Assembly: GCA_041667115.1 (NCBI GenBank)
Contig: JBAYFO010000070.1
Coordinates: forward strand, 1-18,843
Direction of reading: 5' to 3'
Origin: UBA1563 sp041667115
GTDB taxonomy: Bacteria > Bacteroidota > Ignavibacteria > Ignavibacteriales > Ignavibacteriaceae
Length of the DNA: 18,843 nucleotides
Part shown: in pieces, positions 7,816 through 16,139 of the stretch
How the letters are laid out: the number at the start of each line of letters is the position of its first letter
Position numbering within the stretch: position 1 is the stretch's first letter
Notes under the pieces: generated by a model
Seen by the model: the letters and a program-made list of their open reading frames with translations, nothing else
The model's database searches: none
Told to the model about the DNA's origin: nothing
Position numbers and translations under genes: made by a program

Positions 7816-8844
7816 TTATAACAATGTATCCAATTTTTCAATAACATTTTCAGGAAGCAGCTTTTGTCCGCAATTAAAATGTGAAAGCGGACACTCCTCA
7901 TATCCATGAATACCGCATGGTTTACAAGCTAAGTCATTTAATCCAACAGAACGGCTCTTCCCGTTATACGGTGAAAAACCAAACTCCGGCACGGTTGAGC
8001 AATAAATTGTTAACACCGGAATATCTGCCGCCATTCCAAAATGGGTAGGAGCGCTGTCATTCGTAATCAACATACTGCATTTCGTTAAGAGATAAATTGT
8101 TTCTATTATAGAGTACTTACCTGCAAGGTTGATACAATTATCATTTAGTGCCAACCGGATTTCTTCATTTAAATTAAATTCTCCTTCAGATCCGGTGAGT
8201 AAAATTAAATAATTTTTATTTATCAATGCACGGCTTAAAGTAATAAAATGATCTTTTGGATATCTTTTAGTAAACCAGACACTTCCCGGCGCAATGACCA
8301 TGATTTTTCTTTCGCTCTGAAGTGAAACGAGAAATGTGTCAATCTTATCTTTTACTTCTTCGTTAAATAATACTTTGGGTAAATATTTTGAATAAAGCTT
8401 TTCCGCATCGTTGGCGACTAGTGAAATATTTCTTAGCGTTTCGTGCAATTGATACTGGTACTGGACCTGATATTTGTACGCAAGAGAAAAGGTTGAATTG
8501 CTAAAGCCGATTGACTCCTTAATTCCCGTTAGCAGCACGAGTAAAGAAGTTCGGAACGAACGATGAGGAGCGACAATTACATCATAGTTGTTTTTTCTTA
8601 ATCCGTTAGCAAAGGCAAAAAGAGCCCTGATCCCTTTATGTTTGCGTCTCTTGTCATAGATTAGCACTTCGCTAACAAAGGGAGATGCAAGAAATATTTC
8701 CGAATTTTTCGGAATTGTAACAACATCAATTTCTGCGTTGGGATTTTTTTCTGCCAATACTTGAAGCATCGGTAATGTTAAAACCGCATCACCAAGAAAA
8801 GCAGTTTGGATTACGACTATTCTTTTTTTATTTAGAATTTCCAT
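7816..8844 (-). CDS. Glycosyltransferase family 9, ADP-heptose:LPS heptosyltransferase-like
   Basis: GT9 enzymes add heptose (or a related sugar) to the inner core of lipopolysaccharide on the cytoplasmic face of the inner membrane. The 342-residue product has the GT-B layout: an N-terminal domain with IQTAFLGDAVLTLPML (acceptor side, D19), and a C-terminal donor domain with APGSVWFTKRYP (185-196) and TNDSAPTHFGMA (261-272). A cysteine cluster near the C-terminus (C307, C310, C318, C325) resembles that seen in many heptosyltransferase II (WaaF-like) proteins. Which acceptor and position it modifies cannot be read from sequence. Its ATG lies inside the end of the upstream acyltransferase gene (13-nt overlap), supporting a shared role in lipid A/core assembly. 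Confidence 0.88.
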   Translation of the reverse strand: MEILNKKRIVVIQTAFLGDAVLTLPMLQVLAEKNPNAEIDVVTIPKNSEIFLASPFVSEVLIYDKRRKHKGIRALFAFANGLRKNNYDVIVAPHRSFRTSLLVLLTGIKESIGFSNSTFSLAYKYQVQYQYQLHETLRNISLVANDAEKLYSKYLPKVLFNEEVKDKIDTFLVSLQSERKIMVIAPGSVWFTKRYPKDHFITLSRALINKNYLILLTGSEGEFNLNEEIRLALNDNCINLAGKYSIIETIYLLTKCSMLITNDSAPTHFGMAADIPVLTIYCSTVPEFGFSPYNGKSRSVGLNDLACKPCGIHGYEECPLSHFNCGQKLLPENVIEKLDTLL

Positions 8845-9701
8845 CGGTCATGCATCCACAACCATTGTTCCGGCGCGGTTCTAATAGCTTCTTCTAAAAT
8901 TGCAGTATGGCGTTTACTAATTTCCAACACTTTTTCATCTTCTGAATGTGGAAGATTCTCCATTGATACTTCTTCAAATCTAATTGAATAGGAGAGGTCT
9001 TTCTCCCTTTTCATTAATGCATAAACTATTGGGGCACCGGTTTTAATTGCAAGCGAAGCCGGACCGCTGAAACATGTTGATAACCTTCCGAAGAATAAAA
9101 CACGTTGACTTTCTTTTGGAGCTCTCTGGTCTGCTGCGAGGAGAACTATGTTTTTATCTAATAATTCTTTATAAAAATTCCGCACGGTTATTCCAAGCGT
9201 GATCATTCTGTTTCCCCATTTGCCTCGATTTTTGACCATCCACTCACTCACTAATGTATTCCTTTGCTCTTTCATAATTACTCCAAAAGGAAATCCCATT
9301 TTCTGTGAAACAGCAAGGGCAGCATATTCCCAATTAGCAGAATGTGAAATGAGGAGGATGACTCCTTTGTTTTCGGAATATTTTTTTTCAAGGAGAGAAA
9401 TATTTTCCATGTTAAAGTATTTTTCGACATCGCTTTTTTTAAGGATAGGAAGACAAAGAATCTCAATTAATGTTATAGCAAGGCTTTTGTAGCATGCAAA
9501 AGTAGTTTTAGCTATTTCAGTATTTGAAAAATGAGGAAAAGCTAAGGATAAGTTTTTCTTAACTACCTCTTTCCTGATTGGTATAAAGTAATAAAAAAGC
9601 AATGCGAATGGGAGCGCAAATTTCCTGGCGGCATCAATACCCAGCAGACAAAAGAATTTGCTTAGAGAATAGAAAAGAAAATATTCTAATTTGTTTTTCA
9701 A
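8832..9701 (-). CDS. Lipid A biosynthesis (lysophospholipid) acyltransferase, LpxL/HtrB family
   Basis: Members of this family transfer a secondary acyl chain onto a lipid A precursor at the inner membrane. The 289-residue product has an N-terminal hydrophobic anchor (about 8-41), the catalytic HX4E motif H120-SANW-E125, the AADQRAPKES segment (189-198), the GPASLA motif (213-218) and the family-typical ending PEQWLWMHDRWK. The reading frame has no ATG near its 5' end: the only sensible start is TTG at 9701, giving MKNKLEYF, and an in-frame TAA lies 15 nt upstream of it. There is no clear ribosome site, and a 14-bp inverted repeat ends 15 nt upstream, so initiation is probably weak or regulated. 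It shares 13 nt with the downstream GT9 gene. Confidence 0.9.
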   Translation of the reverse strand: MKNKLEYFLFYSLSKFFCLLGIDAARKFALPFALLFYYFIPIRKEVVKKNLSLAFPHFSNTEIAKTTFACYKSLAITLIEILCLPILKKSDVEKYFNMENISLLEKKYSENKGVILLISHSANWEYAALAVSQKMGFPFGVIMKEQRNTLVSEWMVKNRGKWGNRMITLGITVRNFYKELLDKNIVLLAADQRAPKESQRVLFFGRLSTCFSGPASLAIKTGAPIVYALMKREKDLSYSIRFEEVSMENLPHSEDEKVLEISKRHTAILEEAIRTAPEQWLWMHDRWKF

Positions 9702-9716
9702 CTTTGCACTTAATAA

Positions 9717-9751
9717 TTATAGTAGATGATCAAAAAAATCATCTACTATAA
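9717..9751. repeat. Perfect 14-bp inverted repeat with 7-nt A/T loop upstream of the acyltransferase gene
   Basis: Arms 9717-9730 and 9738-9751 are exact reverse complements (core TAGTAGATGAT / ATCATCTACTA) around a loop that is a run of six T plus one G on the minus strand. It lies in the 76-bp gap between the GWxTD gene and the acyltransferase gene. The arms are AT-rich and no T-run follows on either strand, so it is a poor intrinsic terminator. It could be a protein-binding palindrome or an RNA hairpin that limits access to the TTG start. Its minus-strand right arm also contains TATAAT, but I see no matching -35 element. Confidence 0.8.
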
Positions 9752-9777
9752 AAGCTTCATAAAATTTCTGTAGTAAA

Positions 9778-11142
9778 CTAATTTGTTGCAACCCTTCGCT
9801 GCCAATCATCATCTCTTAATTCTCCACGCATTGTTGAATTAATCAATTGGTAATCGGAAAAACCAGTTAAATCTGCAAAGACAAAGATTACCCCGCCTTC
9901 CAGATTATGATATTGCCATATTTCGTATGGTTTTGAATCCGTTTGATTCGGATACCGTTCAATTTCACTTGGTTCACCATAAAGAAGATATACGCGTCCT
10001 CTGTCTGTTTTCCACCCTTCTTTCTTCATCGCCGAATATTTCTGGTTTGCTTTTTCAACACGTGAAAAGTAATTCATATAAGTTTCATTTTCTGGTGTTT
10101 CAGGCGTTTCGTCTTTTTCTTTCCAAAATTTGTGTAAGAACTCTCGCTTCCCTTCAATTGAGGTTATTTTTGCAAACTGATTAATTTGATTTCTATTTGC
10201 TAAGTATTTGGATTTTGCGAATATTTGGTCACATTCTTCGGTAGATAATATTGCGAACTGACTCGCCATAAAATCAGAATTTCCTAGCTGCCGGAACGCC
10301 GTATCCGGGATAGCAGGATTATACACGAAAAACTTCTTAGATGAAAAAGCCTTTTTATTTGCCAAAGAATCTGTTGCCACTAAAACTAGTGTATAGGCGC
10401 CTGTTGGCATTTTTGAAATATTGACAGTATTTACTTCAACCCGGGATTCAGTTTTATTTGAAAATACTTTATTTTTAGAGAAGACCGCTTTGCCGCTGGC
10501 ATTATAAACAAAGGCATGTAAATCAATGTTGCCTTCGGCAGTTTGTAGATTGTACAATTCAGTATAGTAATAGACGACAGGTTGAGTTTCACCAAACAAA
10601 AGATTTGGTGCCGGAATAACTTCCATGGTATTTTTGTAAAAAATTGATTCTTTATTTTCGCTATCCTGAATTATTCTAGATGCAATTTGTATATCGCTCA
10701 GAGAAAATTTTTCAGCTGTTATTTGAAGAAGATTCAATTTTTCTTTTAAAGATACTTTACTTTCAGGTGTATTGACATCAGCGACAGATATGGTTAAAAA
10801 ATATTTCGAAGGAGGAAGAGCAAATCCAACGACTCCGATAAGATTAATATTTTTTTCAAGTTCAAGCGAGTCGGTTACTGCATTTTTAACTTTCCAATCT
10901 TTTTGCTGCACAACTTTACCGGAAGCGCTATCCACAATTGTTAAATTCATTAATGCTTCAACTGTATAGAGCGAATCCTTTCTTTGTGGCAGCATGCTTG
11001 ACTGCATAATTGAATAATAGACCTCGACATATTTGGAGGATGCATCATAACGAAATGTTGCGTAATCAAATTCGTAACTGATTTTTTTTTGAGATAGTAA
11101 AGGGATAAGGAATAGAAAGGAGAGAATAATTAGTTTCTTCAT
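9778..11142 (-). CDS. Exported GWxTD-domain protein of unknown function
   Basis: A 454-residue exported protein. It begins with a signal peptide (MKKLIILSFLFLIPLLSQ) with no lipobox cysteine. The region of about 25-290 looks beta-rich and contains short repeats of strand-like sequence. From about 290 a helical part (FAKITSIEGKREFLHKFWKE) leads into the diagnostic GWKTDRGRVYLLYGEPSEIE at 376-395 and YEIWQYHN, then a conserved tail with DDDWQRR near the end. The GWxTD domain is found in proteins of Bacteroidota, Ignavibacteria and relatives, and I know of no established biochemical role. It has its own ATG with no Shine-Dalgarno sequence and lies 14 nt after a strong terminator. The following genes make lipid A and core sugars, which hints at an envelope role, but this is context only. 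Confidence 0.85.
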   Translation of the reverse strand: MKKLIILSFLFLIPLLSQKKISYEFDYATFRYDASSKYVEVYYSIMQSSMLPQRKDSLYTVEALMNLTIVDSASGKVVQQKDWKVKNAVTDSLELEKNINLIGVVGFALPPSKYFLTISVADVNTPESKVSLKEKLNLLQITAEKFSLSDIQIASRIIQDSENKESIFYKNTMEVIPAPNLLFGETQPVVYYYTELYNLQTAEGNIDLHAFVYNASGKAVFSKNKVFSNKTESRVEVNTVNISKMPTGAYTLVLVATDSLANKKAFSSKKFFVYNPAIPDTAFRQLGNSDFMASQFAILSTEECDQIFAKSKYLANRNQINQFAKITSIEGKREFLHKFWKEKDETPETPENETYMNYFSRVEKANQKYSAMKKEGWKTDRGRVYLLYGEPSEIERYPNQTDSKPYEIWQYHNLEGGVIFVFADLTGFSDYQLINSTMRGELRDDDWQRRVATN

Positions 11143-11156
11143 AAATGTACCAGAAT

Positions 11157-11185
11157 AAAAAAGGCTGGCATTAAGCCAGCCTTTT
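11157..11185 (-). terminator. Intrinsic terminator after the porV-family gene
   Basis: A GC-rich 7-bp stem (GGCTGGC at 11163-11169 with GCCAGCC at 11175-11181) closes a 5-nt loop and can be extended by four A-T pairs. On the minus strand it is followed by six T (11162-11157). It starts 18 nt after the porV-family stop codon. The plus-strand side also ends in TTTT, but no plus-strand gene approaches it. It separates the receptor/T9SS/PorV block from the downstream envelope genes. Confidence 0.88.
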
Positions 11186-11202
11186 GATTAAAGAAATAAG
11201 AA

Positions 11203-12231
11203 TTAAAAACCTAACGATAATGCAAAAACATGATTTCCATTAAAGTATTTTGCATCACGATAAGCATAATCAACAGTGACTGCTATACCGCCAAGGTCAT
11301 AATGAATTCCAGCTCCGGCAGTTATACCATAGAGATAGTTTTCACTTGAAACTTGAGGAGCGCCTTGATAACCAACGCGGGCGAAAAACATCTTATTATA
11401 ACCATATTCTGCGCCGAGTTTGTATTCATCACCAGAGTAATTATTAGTTTGGTAAGCACCTGAAAACTGAAGTGCATTAACTTCACCTAGATTCATTTTG
11501 TATCCAAGCCCCATCTCGAAGGATGAAGGTAAATCAAATGATGCTGCCTCAACTTTTAAATACGATGGAGGACGTTGTAAATCTGAAGCACTGGCTAATG
11601 ACATAAGACCTGATCCGTCATACTGCATCTGAGGTCCAACATTTTTCATAGCAATACCAAGGTTTAATCCTTCAATATCACCAAGAGTCTCATACATAAC
11701 ACCAACATTGAAAGCGACACCAGTTGAATTGACTTCTCCAAGTGTTTCCATTACAATGTTTGTCGTTATACCAACAGAGATTCTATCTGTCAACTGTCGG
11801 GCATAGGTAAGACCAGCGGTTAACATTTGAGGAGCGAATGTTGCACCCGTTCCGTCAGGATCATGCGTAGTAGTAACTGGAATATCTCCAATCGCAAGCG
11901 ATTTTAAGCTTAAAGCAATAACTCCAAAGCCTTCAAAATTCGCTGCGACCGCGCCATACTCTACACCAATGTCGGCAATATATGACATGTGCGAAAACAT
12001 CACATCAGCGGAACTGCTTATTCTAGCGACACCAGCCGGATTCCAGAAAAGAGCTTCCACGCCATGTGACGTTGCAATGTTGGCTTCTCCCATAGCAATA
12101 CCACGAGGCCCAACAGGAATTTGGAGCTGTGTAGCTCCGCCTGTACCAGTTCTGTTCCCACCTCCGGCATATACATCAAGTGTAAACTGGAGGGCAAAAA
12201 CAATTATTAATAACCTAACTAAACTTTTCAT
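11203..12231 (-). CDS. PorV/PorQ family outer-membrane protein
   Basis: A 342-residue predicted outer-membrane beta-barrel related to FadL and to PorV, the T9SS subunit that receives the C-terminal sorting domain of cargo and carries it to the attachment machinery. The signal peptide ends at about residue 22 (DVYA/GGG). The mature N-terminus carries the family signature GPRGIAMGEANIATSHGVEALFWNPAGVA. The rest alternates polar and hydrophobic residues in strand-sized units, and the chain ends FALSLGF with the terminal phenylalanine typical of BAM substrates. A strong AGGAG site sits 5 nt before the ATG. The gene follows a T9SS cargo gene by 32 bp, so a role with that cargo is plausible. Members of this group carry many PorV-like paralogues, so it need not be the central PorV. 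Confidence 0.9.
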   Translation of the reverse strand: MKSLVRLLIIVFALQFTLDVYAGGGNRTGTGGATQLQIPVGPRGIAMGEANIATSHGVEALFWNPAGVARISSSADVMFSHMSYIADIGVEYGAVAANFEGFGVIALSLKSLAIGDIPVTTTHDPDGTGATFAPQMLTAGLTYARQLTDRISVGITTNIVMETLGEVNSTGVAFNVGVMYETLGDIEGLNLGIAMKNVGPQMQYDGSGLMSLASASDLQRPPSYLKVEAASFDLPSSFEMGLGYKMNLGEVNALQFSGAYQTNNYSGDEYKLGAEYGYNKMFFARVGYQGAPQVSSENYLYGITAGAGIHYDLGGIAVTVDYAYRDAKYFNGNHVFALSLGF

Positions 12232-12263
12232 TTTTTCTCCTATACTTTTAAGCTTTGTTTCAT

Positions 12264-15200
12264 TTAGAATCTATCAAGAATTTGTTTTTCTTGAATTACA
12301 GCTATTTTTAGAAATGTAGTTTTTCCAAGTTCCGGCATTTCGATGTACGCGATGTACAATCCGCTGGCAACAGGCAAACCTGACTCATTAGCTAGATCCC
12401 ATCTCTGGAATTGGCTTGTGGCGACTTTTTGAATTGTCTTTACACAAACACCGGCTAGATTGAAGATTCTAATTGTTGCTTTTGCAGGAAGATGACTAAA
12501 TGTTACAAATCTGTTATACTTGTTTAACTCTTCCGAGTTTACTCCATAGTATGGATTTGGGAATACATTAATTTGACCTACTTGGTTCTGAGCAAGTTCT
12601 TTAGAATAAGAGGATCCTTTTGTACTAAATGACCAAGTATCGCCGAAATCAAAAGGATTATCATAAAATAGGTCTACAACATCACTAACGCCGCTATAGT
12701 TTGTTCCGTAAAATACAAGAACCCATGTAGCCGAATCTCTTAAAGCGCCGGTTAAAGGTGTAGTTGCATTATAATCAGAATTAACAATTACAGCATACAT
12801 TCTTTTATTGGGAACCCAAGCATAGAATGGATTAGCTGTTGCCGCTTGTTCACGATCTCTAAACATTAAATTTACTTGCTTCTTGGTGTCTTTGTTCCAA
12901 ACCTCAAAAGGTATTCGGATTAAGAAAGGAGCCGCTGAACCCGGATTTGGATTGAGCGGATGGTTCTTAATCGAGTTTGCATTCACTCCGGAGAAAATTG
13001 TAGCCAAAGACCCTGTTCCATCTTTTATTTTAACAATAGTATCAGTACCGACAACCGTCGTATCCCATACACCGGTAAATCGCAATTCATAATCTTGTTG
13101 GAGTTGAGCCATATCGCGCGTTCCAAAACCAAAATTATCAATCGCATAACTTGAAACAACACCACCAAATATTGTATAGTTCTGAATATCCAACCTTGTG
13201 GTGTAACCGCCTGAAGATAGTTTAGTTGTGCTACCTTCTGCTTTATGCAACTTTAACAAATCGGAATTAAAGTTAATTGGGGCTGCAAAACTACCACTGC
13301 GTGGGCCAACCTGAAATCCATCAACTACTGGATACGCAGATGTAGTAGACATTGCAGATATGTCATCTCGTGGAGGGAAATTATTGATAGTTTTAAAACT
13401 GGTTGCATCATTTTTATCAACTTCAGTTCCTTGATTCGGAAGAACTACTACTCCGGTATTAACATCTTTAATGTTCCAATATTTAGCAGTTCTTTTATTT
13501 GTTCCAATGGTAGAAACAGTTACTGTGCCCGAAGCATCAACCGGTCCACCACCATATCCATCGTCATAAACAACCCAATCAATGGTTGCCGGAAGTGTTA
13601 AAGAACTGACAGTAACTGTAAATTCTTCACCGCCTGCAAAAGGTCCATTTCCTGTATAAGGATGGCTTGTATCACCGAAGACAACTGTAGTACCTTTAAT
13701 TACCGGAGTAACAGAGCCATTGCCCGCTGTAAATGCAGGAGCGCCAACAATTTCTGTACCGGCAGGGAACGTCACAGTAAGACCATCAGCATAATCATAA
13801 TCTACAGATTGCAAATCAAGTAAAAAGTGAAGTTCTGCTTGAGGCAAACCTGAAGGTCCATAAACTACCGCTGCACTAATAGAAGTGCCAGTAAGAGTAT
13901 CAGGATGATTTACACTATATCTCCTGGAGACTTTACTACCAGCAACCCAATCACCATTTACATCTCTGATTTCTTGACGTTCGTTAATAAATACTTGATA
14001 ATCGTGTCCTGTTGTAACGGTTGGATCAACAACGGTTCCTCCGAATACACCACCAGCTGTTCCGGTAGTATGTTCGAGAGACAGAGTTTCATTTGCCGCG
14101 TCCTTAATGGAAACTCCAGGATCAGGAAGTTGAGGAATAACTGTTAGAACAGTAATCGGGTTTTCAAGATTATTAGGAACTGCTGATAAGCTTGGATTAT
14201 AGCTATATGCAGTAACAGCAAAATAATATTTTATTCCGTTTACTAATGGAACACCGCCTCTAACAAGATCATTTGTAATTGAAATAAATCTTTGTACTCC
14301 ATTGTCATTTCCAAACTGAACCGGAAGGGTAACAACCGAGCCTGAATTTGGATCAAAAACCAGATCATTGATTTTACCGGTTCCATCTATAATGTCATAA
14401 GTAGCCACACGATATCCTTCAGTAACTGCTGAAAATGCCGTCGGTAATTGATAAACATTATATCCTTGAAATGCATAGCCCTTTGAATTTGATCTTTCAG
14501 TGGCTAATATTTTAGCATCGTTCCGTGACCAATCAAGGACAATTTCTCTATCTAATTGAGTTACTGTAACTTCCGGGGCAGGAGGAGCAACAGGGAGATT
14601 AAAGAAACTATTATAAGCTCCCTGAGCTTGCTGATCATAAAATTTCAGTAATTCGATTGCCGAAAGTCTGTCAACACCAGGTATGGCGCCGGCAACTATT
14701 TCAGCTACTACAACTTCCTGTGTGTCACCCGGAGCCATATTGAAAGGACCGGAAGCACTTCCTTGACGTCTATCACCTGCAGGCAACTGAGCGCCATCTA
14801 ACCAACCGGTTCTCTTAACCGGGTCACCGTTTAGAGCGTATGTAGTAGGTTGATTTGTAGTAAGATCAATAAAGGGTTCTCCAGAAATACCAAATTTACC
14901 CTGGAAGAAATTATAAAACTGGCGGTAACCATCTGCAGGAGCAGTAGTTCCCTGAGGAGGATCGCCAATATTTGGATCACCGTTAGCAAAATAATAAGCT
15001 GCGGTCATTGGCAAATTGATTTTACCAGGTCCAACTCTTTCATTGTTAAAAACACCATAATCAGAAGCATCATCAATTCCGTTTTTGTTTATATCTTCTC
15101 CAACAACTCCGTTGATAAGAGGACCTTGGAAAAAGTCAAAACCTACTGCAGGAGGAGGTAACGGACTATAGACATTATCTTTAGCAGATGCATTATAACA

Positions 15201-16100
15201 ATACTGTAAACTCAACACAGTATCAACACCAACAAAATCATCACCGGCATCTCCAAGATCTACGTCAGCGAACATTGATACATACATATTATTGAATGTA
15301 ATTGGTGAAGCAGTGCGATCTGTAATGTTAATCAATTTATATTTTCTGAAATAAGTATTGCCAAGAGCCCCAGCTTGATTATAAGCCCAAAGGGTTACCT
15401 GACATTCAATTCCTAATGGATTTGAATTATAGAGATAGGTTGTTTGTCCTGAATTTAAATCATTAGTAACATACCAGATGGTTTGATCTGATCCAGGAAC
15501 ACCAGGAATATCTGTATCCGCTTGATAAACACCGTCTCCGTTTTTGTCTTCAAAAGGAGCACCCATATCTGCCGGCCAGTGTGTCCAGTCAGTTTCATAG
15601 TCAGCTTTTAAAGTTGCAGCATCAGTTCCTTCATTTTTTGCATCTGCTGTTAAATCAATAACAGGCCCATTAGGATAAACATCTCTACGGACTCTGTAGA
15701 TTCTGTATTTATCTAAAGTAGCATCATCAGCAGTACCATTAGCAAGTACCTTTCCGGGAACAAGGCCTGTTCTATAGGCTGTTCCACCTACTCTTGGATC
15801 AGTAAAACCAGAAACCATTGCACCCCATAGTAACCCGGAAGTGAATACTGCGGTTTTTCCGCTTCCTTTTGGATAAAAGAATCCGGAATTACCTGAAGAA
15901 GCGATATCAGAGATACCATTATTGTAAAAGTAACTTGAAATGTTGTTTATATCGAGGTAAGTTGCAGCCTTCTGCGTGTTAGTTTTACTTAACTTATTCC
16001 CTCCATCTTTCTTATTACCTTCAGCCTGAATCACTTCAGGCGCCAGAATTAAAATACTCATCAGAAAGACAAGTAAGTATTTAATTAATTTAGAACTCAT
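12264..16100 (-). CDS. Large secreted protein with T9SS type A C-terminal sorting domain
   Basis: A 1278-residue exported protein. It has a signal peptide (cut near VIQA/EG, about residue 26, no lipobox), a long N-terminal region with calcium-loop-like DKNGDGVYQADTD (185-197) and INKNGIDDASD (337-347), a fibronectin-III-like domain at about 506-635 ending KYYFAVTAYSYNP, further beta-rich domains, and a T9SS sorting domain over about the last 100 residues. The latter starts near INVFPNPYYGV and includes TIRIFNLAGVCVKTI and GLPVASGLYIAYI. Such a domain directs export across the outer membrane and surface attachment or release. I see no catalytic motif, so a structural or binding role on the surface is likelier. 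A clear AGGAG site lies 9 nt before the ATG. It sits 39 bp after the TonB-dependent receptor and 32 bp before a PorV-like gene. Confidence 0.92.
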   Translation of the reverse strand: MSSKLIKYLLVFLMSILILAPEVIQAEGNKKDGGNKLSKTNTQKAATYLDINNISSYFYNNGISDIASSGNSGFFYPKGSGKTAVFTSGLLWGAMVSGFTDPRVGGTAYRTGLVPGKVLANGTADDATLDKYRIYRVRRDVYPNGPVIDLTADAKNEGTDAATLKADYETDWTHWPADMGAPFEDKNGDGVYQADTDIPGVPGSDQTIWYVTNDLNSGQTTYLYNSNPLGIECQVTLWAYNQAGALGNTYFRKYKLINITDRTASPITFNNMYVSMFADVDLGDAGDDFVGVDTVLSLQYCYNASAKDNVYSPLPPPAVGFDFFQGPLINGVVGEDINKNGIDDASDYGVFNNERVGPGKINLPMTAAYYFANGDPNIGDPPQGTTAPADGYRQFYNFFQGKFGISGEPFIDLTTNQPTTYALNGDPVKRTGWLDGAQLPAGDRRQGSASGPFNMAPGDTQEVVVAEIVAGAIPGVDRLSAIELLKFYDQQAQGAYNSFFNLPVAPPAPEVTVTQLDREIVLDWSRNDAKILATERSNSKGYAFQGYNVYQLPTAFSAVTEGYRVATYDIIDGTGKINDLVFDPNSGSVVTLPVQFGNDNGVQRFISITNDLVRGGVPLVNGIKYYFAVTAYSYNPSLSAVPNNLENPITVLTVIPQLPDPGVSIKDAANETLSLEHTTGTAGGVFGGTVVDPTVTTGHDYQVFINERQEIRDVNGDWVAGSKVSRRYSVNHPDTLTGTSISAAVVYGPSGLPQAELHFLLDLQSVDYDYADGLTVTFPAGTEIVGAPAFTAGNGSVTPVIKGTTVVFGDTSHPYTGNGPFAGGEEFTVTVSSLTLPATIDWVVYDDGYGGGPVDASGTVTVSTIGTNKRTAKYWNIKDVNTGVVVLPNQGTEVDKNDATSFKTINNFPPRDDISAMSTTSAYPVVDGFQVGPRSGSFAAPINFNSDLLKLHKAEGSTTKLSSGGYTTRLDIQNYTIFGGVVSSYAIDNFGFGTRDMAQLQQDYELRFTGVWDTTVVGTDTIVKIKDGTGSLATIFSGVNANSIKNHPLNPNPGSAAPFLIRIPFEVWNKDTKKQVNLMFRDREQAATANPFYAWVPNKRMYAVIVNSDYNATTPLTGALRDSATWVLVFYGTNYSGVSDVVDLFYDNPFDFGDTWSFSTKGSSYSKELAQNQVGQINVFPNPYYGVNSEELNKYNRFVTFSHLPAKATIRIFNLAGVCVKTIQKVATSQFQRWDLANESGLPVASGLYIAYIEMPELGKTTFLKIAVIQEKQILDRF

Positions 16101-16139
16101 ATTGTTAAACTCCTATTTTTAATATTTGCTATCAAATTA

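Noticed and set aside
11969..12319. Plus-strand open frame of 116 codons across the PorV/T9SS gene junction
   Set aside because: It is antisense to two strong genes and no coding signature was seen; the AGGAG on the opposite strand supports the minus-strand genes.
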